A stretch of DNA of 41,561 bases from Lentisphaerae bacterium RIFOXYA12_64_32 (GTDB lineage: Bacteria; Verrucomicrobiota; Lentisphaeria; Oligosphaerales; YB12-FULL-65-16). Every line of letters begins with the position of its first letter. The first letter of the stretch is position 1. The position numbers were made by a program, and so were the translations under genes. The notes under the pieces were generated by a model. It made no database searches. It saw only the letters and a list, made by a program, of their open reading frames with translations, and was not told the origin of the DNA. This document shows positions 9,645-17,736 of the stretch, in pieces. The stretch spans positions 1-41,561 of the forward strand of contig MHBL01000335.1 in assembly GCA_001803235.1 (NCBI GenBank). The letters are read 5' to 3'.

Positions 9645-9710
9645 GTCGCGAGGACGCGACCGGTCCAGTCCAAACGGCAACCAGACGTGGAGTATTTGCG
9701 TCCTCGCAAA
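9645..9710. repeat. Pair of hairpins with the same AGGA/TCCT loop in opposite orientation
   Basis: Two perfect 6-bp hairpins lie 34 bp apart in the gap between the beta-galactosidase and oxidoreductase genes. The first is GTCGCG-AGGA-CGCGAC (9645-9660), the second TTTGCG-TCCT-CGCAAA (9695-9710). Read on the opposite strand, the second has the same AGGA loop and the same inner three base pairs, while the outer three pairs differ on both sides at once. That is the mark of a structure kept by selection or of a mobile REP-like unit, arranged here as an inverted pair. Confidence 0.55.
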
Positions 9711-9770
9711 CACCAGATCGACAGACCTCTTCAGTCGGAAGTTCGGTCTCGGTCCAAGGGGGTAGTTACC

Positions 9771-10883
9771 ATGCAAGGGACCATCTGCCGCTGGGGTATT
9801 CTGGGAACGGCGGAGATCGCGCGAAAGAATTGGCTCGCGATCCGCAACGCGCCGAACTGCACGTTGGCGGCCGTGGCCAGCCGGGACATCGCGCGGTGCC
9901 GGTCGTTCATCGACGCTTGCCAGCGCCAGGCCCCCTTCGAGCCGCCGCCACACGCGCTGGGCAGCTATGAGGAACTCCTGGCCTGCGATGCCGTGGACGC
10001 GGTGTACATCCCCTTGCCGACGGGTGTTCGCAAGTCGTGGGTCATCCGCGCGGCCGAGGCCGGCAAGCACGTCCTCGCGGAGAAGCCGGCTGGGCTTACT
10101 GCGCAGGACGTGCAGGACATGCTCGCTACGTGCCGGCAGAACGGTGTGCAGTTCATGGATGGCGTGATGTTCATGCACAGCCGGCGACTGGAACGCATCC
10201 GCGACGTTCTTGCCGACGGTCAGACGGTCGGTGCGCTCAAGCGGATCACGGCCCAATTCGCCGACGGCGAGGCATCCGGCGATGCGTTTTCCGGCAACAT
10301 CCGCGCCCGCAGCAATCTGGAACCGCACGGCTGCCTTGGTGATCTGGGCTGGTACTGCATCCGGTTCATCCTGTGGGCGCTGAACGGGGAGCTGCCGGTG
10401 CGAGTCGCCGGCCACACTTTGGACGAGTACCGCCACCCGGCCAGTCCGGGGCCGGTACCTGTCGATTTCTCGGGGGAGCTGTTCTTTGCCAACGGTGTTT
10501 CGGCCGGCTTCTACTGCTCGTTCTCGGCGCAGATCCAGCAGTGGGTGAGCGTGGGAGGGACGAAGGGCTCGCTGTTCGTGTCCGACTTCGTGCTGCCCCA
10601 CAACGACGACGAGATAGCCTTCGAGGCGTCCAATCCGACATTCAACATCAAGGGGTGCGACTTCGTCATGGAGCCGCACGCACAGCGTTTCGCGGTGCGT
10701 GAGCACAGCCACAGCGCCACGGACGCCCAGGAGACCAACATGTTCCGTCGCTTCGGCGAGCTGGTGCTTTCCGGCCGGCCGGACGACGCCTGGGGCCAGA
10801 TGACCCTGAAGACGCAACAGGTGTTGGACGCATGCCTCCAGTCGGCGCGGTCGGACGGCCGCCCGATCGACATGCCCGGGTGA
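9771..10883 (+). CDS. Gfo/Idh/MocA family NAD(P)-dependent oxidoreductase
   Basis: 370 residues from ATG 9771, which has an AAGGGGG stretch about 9 bases upstream; the frame runs back to 9627 without a better start. Residues 6-16 (RWGILGTAEIA) form the Rossmann dinucleotide-binding turn, EKPAG is the conserved EKP motif with the catalytic Lys, and HGCLGDLGWYCIRFILWAL is the C-terminal domain segment characteristic of the dihydrodiol/D-xylose dehydrogenase branch. These enzymes oxidise or reduce sugars and cyclic diols in the cytoplasm. Placed 190 bp after a beta-galactosidase on the same strand, it is likely to act on a sugar released by the block, but the substrate cannot be read from sequence. 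Confidence 0.9.
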   Translation: MQGTICRWGILGTAEIARKNWLAIRNAPNCTLAAVASRDIARCRSFIDACQRQAPFEPPPHALGSYEELLACDAVDAVYIPLPTGVRKSWVIRAAEAGKHVLAEKPAGLTAQDVQDMLATCRQNGVQFMDGVMFMHSRRLERIRDVLADGQTVGALKRITAQFADGEASGDAFSGNIRARSNLEPHGCLGDLGWYCIRFILWALNGELPVRVAGHTLDEYRHPASPGPVPVDFSGELFFANGVSAGFYCSFSAQIQQWVSVGGTKGSLFVSDFVLPHNDDEIAFEASNPTFNIKGCDFVMEPHAQRFAVREHSHSATDAQETNMFRRFGELVLSGRPDDAWGQMTLKTQQVLDACLQSARSDGRPIDMPG

Positions 10884-11114
10884 TGTAGCGGTCTGCTGTG
10901 ACGACAAGGCGACCGCACCGGACTTCTCGCAACTCGACCACGTGTCCGTCATCTTTGGCGCCTGACTGCTCGGGGACCGGCGCGACCGGCCGCACGCCAT
11001 CGAAATCCAGGACATCAGCCTCGGCCAGTGACCACGGCGGCACGACCACGGGCAGGAGACCGCCTGAAGGCGGAACTACCAACCTGGCACCTCCACGGGC
11101 TCGTAGCCCCGCGT
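10884..11114. other. Gap between convergent genes; possible minus-strand gene remnant
   Basis: No intact gene. On the minus strand, bases about 11035 down to 10890 read as a protein-like stretch (WSLAEADVLDFDGVRPVAP, then KDDGHVVELREVRCG) with no start of its own, ending in shadow sequence of the oxidoreductase gene. This could be the decayed end of a lost gene. The right part holds the first of the GTAGTCCCGC-type hairpins. Confidence 0.3.
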
Positions 11115-11142
11115 TTACGCGGTCCGGGTGGCGCGTTGCCTG
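11055..11142. repeat. REP-like palindrome pair (GTAGTCCCGC family), copies 1 and 2
   Basis: Two hairpins face each other: CCGCCT-GA-AGGCGG at 11060-11073 and CCGCGT-TT-ACGCGG at 11109-11122, each flanked on its outer or inner side by the GTAG-CCCGC box (read on opposite strands). The fifth stem pair is C-G in one and G-C in the other, so both strands changed together. The second copy contributes the stop codon (11115-11117) of the rhombosortase-like gene. Further copies lie at 11798-11811, 11847-11860, 14806-14819 and 17737-17751. Confidence 0.7.
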
Positions 11143-11909
11143 ACGAACGGAACACGCGTCGCCACAAGCACCCACGCCAGCAACGCCCCAACCACGCCGC
11201 CGAGGTGGCAGACCGGATTCGGGACCCCGACACTGCCCGGGTGCAGCCCGCTGAAAATCACTTGCCCGGACACCGCTTCCGTGACGCTCTTCGCCACCAC
11301 CGCGACGAGGACCGCCCAGCCCGTCAAGCGCGCCAGCCGCCCGCGCCGCTCCGCGCGGATGCTTTCGAGCGCCACCAGCGCCGCCAGCCCGTGCGCCGCC
11401 CCGGACAGCCCGCACAGGCCGAGCCGTGCGAACTCCGCAACGCACGCTGCACCCACCAGGCTCCCCGCGCAGCTCGCCCCCACCAGCACGACCCGCCGCC
11501 ACACCGACCGCTCCTCCCACATCGCGTACAACCCCAGGAACGCACCCGCGTCGAGCAACAGGTGATACCCGCTCACGTGCACGAATGGGAACGTGATCAC
11601 CCGCCACCACTCGCCGGCGAGGACGTAGCCGGGCAGAAACGTCCAGCGCGCCACCGGCGACACGCCGCCAAACGGCAGATTGCAGAGCACCAGCAACCCG
11701 ACCCAGACGAGGCATTCCGGGGGCCGGGCAGGGGAGGTGGGCAGCGCGTGGCCAGCCGTTCTCTGTCGCGGCGCCGAGGCGTCCCCTGTTCGTAGTCCCG
11801 CCTTCAGGCGGTCCCCGTCTTTCTCCGTGGCGACGCGGAACCCGGACCGCGTGAACGCGGGACTACGAGCCTGGACCGTGCCGCTTGCTTGCTTGAGTTG
11901 AGGTGGCAT
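11115..11909 (-). CDS. Rhombosortase-like rhomboid-family intramembrane serine protease
   Basis: A 264-residue polytopic membrane protein from ATG 11909. Signatures of the rhomboid fold as seen in rhombosortases are present in order: GEWWRVITFPFVHVSGYHLL (the WR and the H-x-x-L segment before a TM helix), a catalytic-serine motif GLSGAAHGL and a catalytic-histidine motif NPVCHLGGVVGAL in the last helix. About six hydrophobic helices are visible. Rhombosortases cleave GlyGly-CTERM tails; the VIT/vWA protein two genes upstream carries such a tail. The start is uncertain: no ATG or GTG follows 11909 before the first TM helix, and residues about 14-41 are encoded by repeat DNA (11788-11870). The last residues and the TAA stop come from another repeat copy. 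It lies 10 bp after the 98-residue gene, so the two are probably cotranscribed. Confidence 0.72.
   Translation of the reverse strand: MPPQLKQASGTVQARSPAFTRSGFRVATEKDGDRLKAGLRTGDASAPRQRTAGHALPTSPARPPECLVWVGLLVLCNLPFGGVSPVARWTFLPGYVLAGEWWRVITFPFVHVSGYHLLLDAGAFLGLYAMWEERSVWRRVVLVGASCAGSLVGAACVAEFARLGLCGLSGAAHGLAALVALESIRAERRGRLARLTGWAVLVAVVAKSVTEAVSGQVIFSGLHPGSVGVPNPVCHLGGVVGALLAWVLVATRVPFVRQRATRTA
11788..11870. repeat. REP-like palindrome pair (GTAGTCCCGC family), copies 3 and 4, inside a reading frame
   Basis: CCGCCT-TC-AGGCGG (11798-11811) and CCGCGT-GA-ACGCGG (11847-11860) form an inverted pair; both are bordered by the CGTAGTCCC box (on opposite strands). As in copies 1 and 2, one hairpin has the CCGCCT stem and the other the CCGCGT stem, so the two-unit arrangement itself is repeated. 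The pair lies in the N-terminal coding part of the rhombosortase-like gene. Confidence 0.7.
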
Positions 11910-11919
11910 TCGTTGGGTC

Positions 11920-12216
11920 CTACAGTTCGACATGGGCAAGTGCGGCCCAGGCAGTGATGACTGCTGTCACGAGGGCAAACCCATACGTGTTGAATCGGAA
12001 CGTGACCAACCGGAGCACCCTCAGCAATCCAACTGCTGAAACCGCATAAACGAACAGCCAGTAGATCGGGTAGAAGACACCGAACTGCCATGTGGGCGGA
12101 TAGCACACCAAGAAGACCGATAGCGGCCACATCACAACCACGTATGCCGCCAGAAACCCAGTCAAGTCCGGCTTCCGAAGGCCTGGCTTTTCTTTGTTGA
12201 GCGCATCAGTCTTCAT
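11920..12216 (-). CDS. 98-residue membrane protein between a GlyGly-CTERM protein and its likely protease
   Basis: I start at ATG 12216 (MKTDALNKEKPGLRKPDLTG), where a charged N-terminus is followed by three hydrophobic helices: about 20-38, 44-62 and 76-97. The frame continues upstream to 12486, but that part is arginine/proline-rich and looks non-coding. AGGAAG lies about 13 bases before the ATG, a loose ribosome-binding site. I recognise no family. It ends 10 bp before the rhombosortase-like gene and follows the VIT/vWA gene on the same strand, so it may be an accessory subunit of the surface-protein processing step, or an unrelated passenger. Confidence 0.55.
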   Translation of the reverse strand: MKTDALNKEKPGLRKPDLTGFLAAYVVVMWPLSVFLVCYPPTWQFGVFYPIYWLFVYAVSAVGLLRVLRLVTFRFNTYGFALVTAVITAWAALAHVEL

Positions 12217-12482
12217 TTGGGCACTGTGCTCTTCCTGGGTTCCACGCCTCGCAACTGACACCTGAGACCTCTGAACCTTCCGCTTCCGCGAAGTGACTCG
12301 GCGCGTCTCGCGCCGAAGCGGGGTGCTCGGGCCGGCTCCGTCCGGCGACATGTCCGCCAGAGCCAGAGCGACGGCGGAAGCTGCTCGGGCGAAGACGGAT
12401 CCCCGGCCGAAGGCCTCGGGCCGAGACGGCCCCGAGGCACCCTGCTGCGGTCCCGGAGGTCCCGCGCCACTGCCGCACCACC
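12217..12482. other. 266-bp spacer with two strong hairpins
   Basis: No gene seen. Two stems are clear: CGGCGCG-TCT-CGCGCCG at 12299-12315 (7 bp, perfect), and GCCTCGGGCC with GGCCCCGAGGC around GAGAC at 12413-12438 (10 bp with one bulged C). Neither is followed by a run of T on the minus strand, so they are not classical terminators, but the second lies 45 bp past the stop of the VIT/vWA gene and could protect the 3' end of its message or lower expression of the following genes. Confidence 0.45.
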
Positions 12483-14534
12483 TCACTCGCGCCGTTTTCG
12501 GGCCAGGCCCAGGGCGGCGAGCAGGACGAGGAATGCCGGACCGACCGGGCCGCTGCCGCCGCCGATCGAGGGCGCGGGCAGGCCGCGGAACGCACCGCCC
12601 GGCGGGTTCGCGGGCGTGTTGTCGACCTGATAATTCCTCGCGGGCGCCTGCTGCCGCACCGCCTGGGCCTGCCGCTCGCGCGACACGCGCGCCGCATTGT
12701 TCCGCGCAATGCCCTGGTTCTCGAAGACCTCCTCGCGCACCACGACCATGGACGTGTAGTCCGTGACCAGCGAGTAGTCGACCCCTAGGTCGACCACCTT
12801 CTTCACCAGTCCGTTGCTTTCGCCCTTCTCACGGATCTCCTCCATCACGTCATCGATCCGGGCCAGGGCCCAGAGCCGCTCGATTTCCGGGTTGTCCGTG
12901 TCCTGCTGCGGCAGTTCAGCCGTGCAGGTCCAGGTCTGTTCCTCGCCCGAGATCTTCGCCGCGAGCTCGACCTGCACCGGACCGTCGCCGCGGAAGCGTC
13001 CGAACATCACCAACTGCTGCCCGTAGTAGAGGTTACCAAGGGCCGCAGGCGCCAGGTCGTAGACCTTCTCGCCGTGGAACTTCAGCCGCACGTCGTGCAG
13101 GCACTCGTTCAGGACTTTGGCCTTGGCCTGGATCAGGCGCCCGTAGATGTCATCGCCAGTCGAGATGTTCATGGCGAACCCGCCCGAGTCCTTGGCCAGA
13201 CGCTCCATCAGCGGCTGGTTCGCACTGTTCCCGATCACGAACGTGAACAGCCGGATGTCATACGAGCGCAGCAACTTCAGGAACGCGCTATGTTCGGTCG
13301 GCCCCACGTTGCAGACGCCGTCCGTGACCAGGATCACCGCGCTGGTGCGGTCGGCGTCCAGGCATCGGTACCCCAGCGTCAGACCATCAAACAGTGCCGT
13401 ACTGCCGTCGCCCTGCAGTTGCCGGACGCGCCCCGTCCATTCCTTTACGTTCGCCTCCGTGGCCGGCACGAAACTGCCGGTGAAATCCGCCGCGCGACTG
13501 TCGAACGTGATGATCCGGAACCGGTCGTTCGGCGACATCTTGCCGATGACGCGCGCCACGCCGTCGGCCAGCGCCCCGATCTTCTCACCCGACATGCTCC
13601 CCGACTTGTCGAGCACGAAGACCCAGTCCGAACCCTCCGCAATGCGCTTCAGATCCGCGGCGGGCGTCACCACGACCATGAACGTCCCGTCCTCCTGCGG
13701 CGTCGCGCGGTACGGAACCAGTTCAACCCGCGCCGGAACCGTCTCGTCCAGTCGGTAGTAGAAGACCACATCCTTGTCGAGACGCGCGCCCTCCGCCAGA
13801 TTCAGGTCGACCGTGAAGTGCCCGCGCTCACCCTCTGCGCCCGTCACCGGCTGGATAGCGGCGACCTGCTCGAACCCCGGCACCCGGCACTCCTTCACCG
13901 GAAACGCCGACTTCAGCTCGAGATGGAACTGCAACCCGGAGTCCACCTTGTCCGCGACATCCCAGAACGGCACCCGGTTGTCATCCACGTTACCCTCAGC
14001 CAGCGGGTAGACGTAGCGCCCAACGCCCATGTCGATCTCCAGCGGCTGATAGTAGACCAGCCGCACCCGCGCTTCCGACCGCGCCGGAATGCGCCCCACG
14101 AGAATGTCGAACGTCTTGTAGTCGTTCTTCTCCGCCAGCGCCGTGTCGTTGCCCTTCGCTTTCTCCTCTTCGTAGATCTTCCTGGCCTTCTCCTTCTCCA
14201 CGACCTCCCCGAGCACTTCGCGGCCGTCAATCCACAGGCTCAACTCGGACAGACTCGCCTGCTTCGGCAGCGGGAACGTGTAGAAACACTCCAAGTCCGT
14301 CGCTGCGGCGTTCGCAAACACCTGGTCCACCTCCGTACGCGCAAACCCGTTGTCAATCACCACACTCGCCTGGTGCGAACGGATCGACAACCCATCGTCG
14401 CCCTGACCCTTGACCTTCAGCAGCCCCGCCGCCTCAACCGGCGCCGCGGCGAAGCAGACCAGGAGTGCGATCACCGCAAGGCCCACGATCCCCACTCGGT
14501 TCCGACTGCACGTCCGCCCAACTTTGGTCTTCAT
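12483..14534 (-). CDS. VIT and von Willebrand A domain surface protein with GlyGly-CTERM-like tail
   Basis: 683 residues; AAGGAGGG lies 8 bases before the ATG. Residues 1-36 are a Sec signal peptide (hydrophobic VGIVGLAVIALLVCFAAA, cut after APVEA). Residues about 40-170 are a vault/inter-alpha-trypsin (VIT) domain, with the EKEKARKIYEEEKAKG segment and LVGRIPARSEARVRLVY. Residues about 303-470 are a vWA domain with an intact MIDAS: FVLDKSGSMSG (D309, S311, S313) and LVTDGVCNVG later. The end is a sorting tail: GGGSGPVG (from 658), a hydrophobic stretch (PAFLVLLAALGLA) and a basic end (RKRRE). VIT/vWA proteins are metal-dependent adhesins on the cell surface. The tail is the kind cut by rhombosortase, and such a protease is encoded two genes downstream. 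Confidence 0.92.
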   Translation of the reverse strand: MKTKVGRTCSRNRVGIVGLAVIALLVCFAAAPVEAAGLLKVKGQGDDGLSIRSHQASVVIDNGFARTEVDQVFANAAATDLECFYTFPLPKQASLSELSLWIDGREVLGEVVEKEKARKIYEEEKAKGNDTALAEKNDYKTFDILVGRIPARSEARVRLVYYQPLEIDMGVGRYVYPLAEGNVDDNRVPFWDVADKVDSGLQFHLELKSAFPVKECRVPGFEQVAAIQPVTGAEGERGHFTVDLNLAEGARLDKDVVFYYRLDETVPARVELVPYRATPQEDGTFMVVVTPAADLKRIAEGSDWVFVLDKSGSMSGEKIGALADGVARVIGKMSPNDRFRIITFDSRAADFTGSFVPATEANVKEWTGRVRQLQGDGSTALFDGLTLGYRCLDADRTSAVILVTDGVCNVGPTEHSAFLKLLRSYDIRLFTFVIGNSANQPLMERLAKDSGGFAMNISTGDDIYGRLIQAKAKVLNECLHDVRLKFHGEKVYDLAPAALGNLYYGQQLVMFGRFRGDGPVQVELAAKISGEEQTWTCTAELPQQDTDNPEIERLWALARIDDVMEEIREKGESNGLVKKVVDLGVDYSLVTDYTSMVVVREEVFENQGIARNNAARVSRERQAQAVRQQAPARNYQVDNTPANPPGGAFRGLPAPSIGGGSGPVGPAFLVLLAALGLARKRRE

Positions 14535-15148
14535 CTCTGGACCCTCCTTGTCGTTGTTGCGCTGTTGTCGTTAACTGCACGCCATCGCCGAGCGGGAATT
14601 GCACGCCGGTTGCCAAGGGCGCCGGCACCGCTGCAACCTTTTGATTGGCTAGCTGTTACGACAAGACCGTGCCGTTGCCTTGCAGGGGGCCGTCAGCAAC
14701 TAAAAAGCACGGCTTGCCCATCGTCAGTGCACCCGATGTACAGTCACGGTCGCCGTGCCCGAACACACCCAGGGCCAGCAGGCGGCATGGCACAGGCTCG
14801 TAGTCCCGCGTTTACGCGGTCCGGGTGGCGCGTGGCCACCGGAAGGGGGAGCGCCTGTGCCCGCAAATCCCGAGAGAGAAGACCCGCCCTGCACGCCGAG
14901 ACGCACCTGTTCGTAGTGTGCTCGCAGGGCGCAGAACGGCAGTGGTGCGCCAACAGCATGCGTGGCGTGGCGCGGAGATGGTGTCTTGCCCGGCGGCCAA
15001 CCGCCGGGGCTGCGACACCACTACGAGCGCGGGCGCGACCGATGCCAGTCACCCCGATTTCCAACCCCACGGGGACCGGCTATAGTAGGCGGGACGTCGG
15101 GGATTTTGCCCTGGAGACCACCGGCTCGAATCAGGGGAGACGATACTC
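14535..15148. other. Divergent intergenic region with REP-like hairpins
   Basis: No gene is supported in these 614 bases, which carry the promoters of the divergent VIT/vWA and PfkB genes. Repeat content is high: a GTAGTCCCGC-family hairpin CCGCGT-TT-ACGCGG at 14806-14819, and a nested hairpin at 14980-15019 (GGTGTC paired with GACACC outside, CCGGCGG-CCAA-CCGCCGG inside). The sequence 14640-14720 is less GC-rich and may hold the promoter of the minus-strand gene. Confidence 0.5.
14795..14843. repeat. REP-like palindrome (GTAGTCCCGC family), copy 5
   Basis: CTCGTAGTCCCGCG followed by TTTACGCGGTCCGGGTGGCG matches, base for base over about 35 positions except one, the copy at 11099-11135. The hairpin is CCGCGT-TT-ACGCGG (14806-14819). 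Unlike the copies near the rhombosortase gene it stands alone. Confidence 0.7.
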
Positions 15149-16291
15149 ATGAAGCGCGCGGTTGTTGCGGGTCACATCTGCTTGGACATTATTCCGTCGG
15201 TCGACCACCATTTCGACCTGATTCCCGGCCGGCTCTACGAAGTCGGACCGCCGACCATCGGCACGGGCGGCGCGGTGTCGAACACCGGCGTATGCCTGCA
15301 CATCCTGGGCATCCCCGCCACGCTGATGGGCAAGCTGGGAGACGACCAGTTCGGGCACACGGTCAAGGCGGTGCTGCGTGATCGTGGCGAGGGGCTGGAC
15401 GCGGGCATGACCGTGGTGCCGGGCGCGGTCACCTCCTACACCGTGGTCGTAAATATTCCCGGCATTGACCGCATCTTCCTGCACTGCCCGGGCGCGAACG
15501 GCGACTTCACAGCCGCGGACATCGACGAGTCCAAGCTCAAGGGCGCGGCGCTGTTCCACTTCGGCTACCCCGCGTTCATGGCCGCGACGTACGCCAACGA
15601 CGGTGAGCAACTCGTCAAGATGTACTCCCGCATGAAGAAACTCGGCCTGACCACATCCCTGGACCTCGGCATGCCGGACGCGTCCGGTCCGGGCGGCAAG
15701 GCGGACTGGCTCAAGATCCTGACCCGCGCCCTGCCGCACGTCGACATCTTCATGCCGAGCGGCGACGAACTGCTCTACGCGCTGGACCGGAAGCGGTTCG
15801 GCCAGGGTGACAACCTCACTGCCACCGATCTTGCGCCGCTCGCGCAGCGCCTGCTCGACATGGGCGTGGCCATCGTCGGCATCAAGCTCGGCGCGCGCGG
15901 CGTGTACCTGCGCACCGGTTCCGCGGAGCGGCTCGGGAAGATGGGCGGCGCGACGCCGAAGGACATCAAGGCCTGGGCCAACCGCGAGCTGTGGTTCCCG
16001 GTCTACCAGGTTCCGAAGGTCGTCGGCACAACCGGCGCTGGCGACACGACCATTGCCGGATTCCTCGCCGCGCTGCTGCGGGGGGAGGCCGTCGAGCGCT
16101 GCGGCTGCATTGCGAACGCGGTCGGCGCCTGCAACGTCGAGGCCCCCGACGCACTGGGCGGCATCCGCACCTGGGACGAAACCATCGCCCGCCTCGACGC
16201 CGGGTGGAAGCACGCCCCGTTCGAGATCAAGGACGCCGGCTGGCGCCGCAACCCCAAACTCGGCATCTGGCACGGCCCGGGCGAGGGGTGA
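15149..16291 (+). CDS. PfkB-family carbohydrate kinase
   Basis: 380 residues; GGGGAG stands 9 bases before the ATG. The N-terminal strand VVAGHICLDIIP and the double glycine segment GTGGAVSNTGVCLHILG form the sugar-binding part; the C-terminal signature VVGTTGAGDTTIAGFLAALL contains the catalytic base Asp299 (GAGD). The family phosphorylates sugars, nucleosides or related alcohols in the cytoplasm. At 380 residues it is longer than ribokinase (about 310), with an insert around 255-290 (SAERLGKMGGATPKDIKAW). The substrate is unknown; a sugar from the neighbouring carbohydrate genes is plausible. The next gene is convergent. Confidence 0.92.
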   Translation: MKRAVVAGHICLDIIPSVDHHFDLIPGRLYEVGPPTIGTGGAVSNTGVCLHILGIPATLMGKLGDDQFGHTVKAVLRDRGEGLDAGMTVVPGAVTSYTVVVNIPGIDRIFLHCPGANGDFTAADIDESKLKGAALFHFGYPAFMAATYANDGEQLVKMYSRMKKLGLTTSLDLGMPDASGPGGKADWLKILTRALPHVDIFMPSGDELLYALDRKRFGQGDNLTATDLAPLAQRLLDMGVAIVGIKLGARGVYLRTGSAERLGKMGGATPKDIKAWANRELWFPVYQVPKVVGTTGAGDTTIAGFLAALLRGEAVERCGCIANAVGACNVEAPDALGGIRTWDETIARLDAGWKHAPFEIKDAGWRRNPKLGIWHGPGEG

Positions 16292-16358
16292 GGGTCCCGG
16301 CTTCGCTCAGAAGCTACGCCGTGGCAGGCGGGTGTCGAGGGGGAGAGGGCAGCGGAGC

Positions 16359-16430
16359 GATCCGTCGGATCGGTCGGATCCGGCTGATCTGTCCGTTGGG
16401 TCCGTTTCGTCCGTTGTGTCCGTTCCCCGC
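16359..16430. repeat. Degenerate tandem array, eight units of 9 bp
   Basis: Eight nonamers in a row: GATCCGTCG, GATCGGTCG, GATCCGGCT, GATCTGTCC, GTTGGGTCC, GTTTCGTCC, GTTGTGTCC and GTTCCCCGC. The first half follows a GATC-x-GTCG pattern and the second half a GTT-xx-GTCC pattern. The array fills the gap between the convergent PfkB and RlmM genes and ends 10 bases before the rlmM stop. Confidence 0.7.
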
Positions 16431-16439
16431 CCCCCCGCC

Positions 16440-17528
16440 TCACCCGCGCCGGCCGAGAAACACCGACACTTCGCGGCGGTCGTGGTAGAGCTGTTTGCTG
16501 CGCAGAATGATGTCGTCGTCCGCAAAGCCGTGCCGGGCCATTTCGGTGCGAACGAAATCGAGGCATTCCTTGACCATGGCCCAGCGCCGTTTCATCGGCA
16601 GCTTCAGGTTGAAGATGGCACGCTTCGCCATGCGCTCGCCGAGCCAGCGCGCCATGAGGCGCGCGATGCGCTGCGGCTGGTCGACCACGTCGCAGACCAG
16701 CCAATCGGTCGGCCGCGGCGGTTCGTACTCGTAGGCGTTGCCCGGCACGTGCGTGACCAGGCCGGTCGACAGCACTTCGCGGGCTAGCTTTGCGCGGTCC
16801 ACGGCCAGCACACGCAGGCCGCGCTTCGCCAGCAGGAAGCTCCAGCCGCCGGGCGCCGCGCCCAGATCCACCGCGTGCGCACCCGGCCGCAGCCAGCGCT
16901 TCTGCTCGTCCGGCCGCAACAGCACGTTGAAGGCTTCGTCAAGCTTGAGCACGGACCGGCTCGGTGCGCCGGCCGGGAACTTCAGCCGCGGAATGCCCAT
17001 GGGCCACGGTGCGGAGTTCGCACGATTCGCGATGCCGACCACCGCCTCGGACCAGGACAGGAAAAACACGTGCAGCCGCAGGTCGCTGCTGGCCGCGGGG
17101 TCGAGCAGCCCGCCCTCGGTCAGCGCCGCGCGCAGCGGGTACTCGAACTGCTTGCAGAACCCGATCAGGCGCTTGCCCTCATTCGTGTCCGGGCACTCGA
17201 CGAACACGTCGGTGAACGGCAGACAACGCGCCGCTACCAAGTTCCGGCGCAACTGCTGCAGGATCGGCGTGACGCGGTCCTCGTCCGGCAGGCCCGTGGC
17301 GCGAAACAGGACCTCGAACATCTGTCGCGCAAACACCAGGTCCCGCCAGCGCACGGGCGAGTGGCGGCTGTGCAGCTCACCGGCGCCGGCAAGTTCCGCC
17401 TCGACCTGCCCGGTCTCCGGCACGGTGCGGACATCGCACCCGAACCCGCCCCGCGCCGCGAGGAACTGAAGCTCCTCGGCGCAGTCGGCCTCGAAACCCG
17501 GCCGGCAGTAAATCAGGATGGTGCTCAT
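16440..17528 (-). CDS. rlmM: 23S rRNA (cytidine-2'-O)-methyltransferase, RlmM-like
   Basis: 362 residues from ATG 17528 (MSTILIYCRPGFEADCAEEL), close to the 366 of E. coli RlmM, which methylates C2498 of 23S rRNA. A THUMP-like N-terminal part (about 1-150) precedes a Rossmann methyltransferase domain with the SAM motif VDLGAAPGGWSFLL. All four residues of the K-D-K-E tetrad of 2'-O-methyltransferases can be placed: Lys in SVLKLDEAF, Asp in WLVCDVVDQP, Lys in FNLKLPMKRR and Glu in RREVSVFLG. The enzyme acts in the cytoplasm on rRNA. The longer upstream frame to 17579 lacks a good start. rlmM is best known from gammaproteobacteria. Confidence 0.9.
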   Translation of the reverse strand: MSTILIYCRPGFEADCAEELQFLAARGGFGCDVRTVPETGQVEAELAGAGELHSRHSPVRWRDLVFARQMFEVLFRATGLPDEDRVTPILQQLRRNLVAARCLPFTDVFVECPDTNEGKRLIGFCKQFEYPLRAALTEGGLLDPAASSDLRLHVFFLSWSEAVVGIANRANSAPWPMGIPRLKFPAGAPSRSVLKLDEAFNVLLRPDEQKRWLRPGAHAVDLGAAPGGWSFLLAKRGLRVLAVDRAKLAREVLSTGLVTHVPGNAYEYEPPRPTDWLVCDVVDQPQRIARLMARWLGERMAKRAIFNLKLPMKRRWAMVKECLDFVRTEMARHGFADDDIILRSKQLYHDRREVSVFLGRRG

Positions 17529-17660
17529 ATCCGACGTACCCGCCTTCGGCCGTGTCCACGACGACGGACTTGGCGCCACCCCGCGTCATCGCGCTCAAGC
17601 CGTTTGGGTACTGTCGTCTGACGCAGCGGCATTGTCCAGTCGACGCCGGGGCTAATCGGT

Positions 17661-17703
17661 TATGCGTCAGCGCCCCCCGGGCCGCAGACGGCCCGGCCAT
17701 ATC
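17661..17703. repeat. REP-like hairpin with CAGA loop (ATGCGTCAGCGC family), copy 1
   Basis: ATGCGTCAGCGC followed by a hairpin GGGCCG-CAGA-CGGCCC (17679-17694) and then CGGCCATATC. The same unit recurs at 41501-41544 with GGGCGG-CAGA-CCGCCC: the two changed stem positions keep their pairing. A third, inverted relative with loop TGGA lies at 36829-36860. Confidence 0.65.
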
Positions 17704-17736
17704 AAGCTGTTACTCGGGCGTTTCCGTCTGAGTCCC

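Noticed and set aside
10666..11715. Minus-strand frame of 349 codons between the oxidoreductase and rhombosortase-like genes
   Set aside because: Most of it is antisense or out-of-frame to real genes; only the part around 10890-11035 looks protein-like and is recorded as a possible remnant.
14535..15148. Possible riboswitch upstream of the PfkB gene
   Set aside because: The hairpins there match dispersed repeat families and no known riboswitch core was recognisable.
13074..15152. Plus-strand frame of 692 codons across the VIT/vWA gene and its upstream region
   Set aside because: Arg/His/Pro/Gln-rich shadow of a gene with clear domains on the other strand; runs on through repeat DNA.
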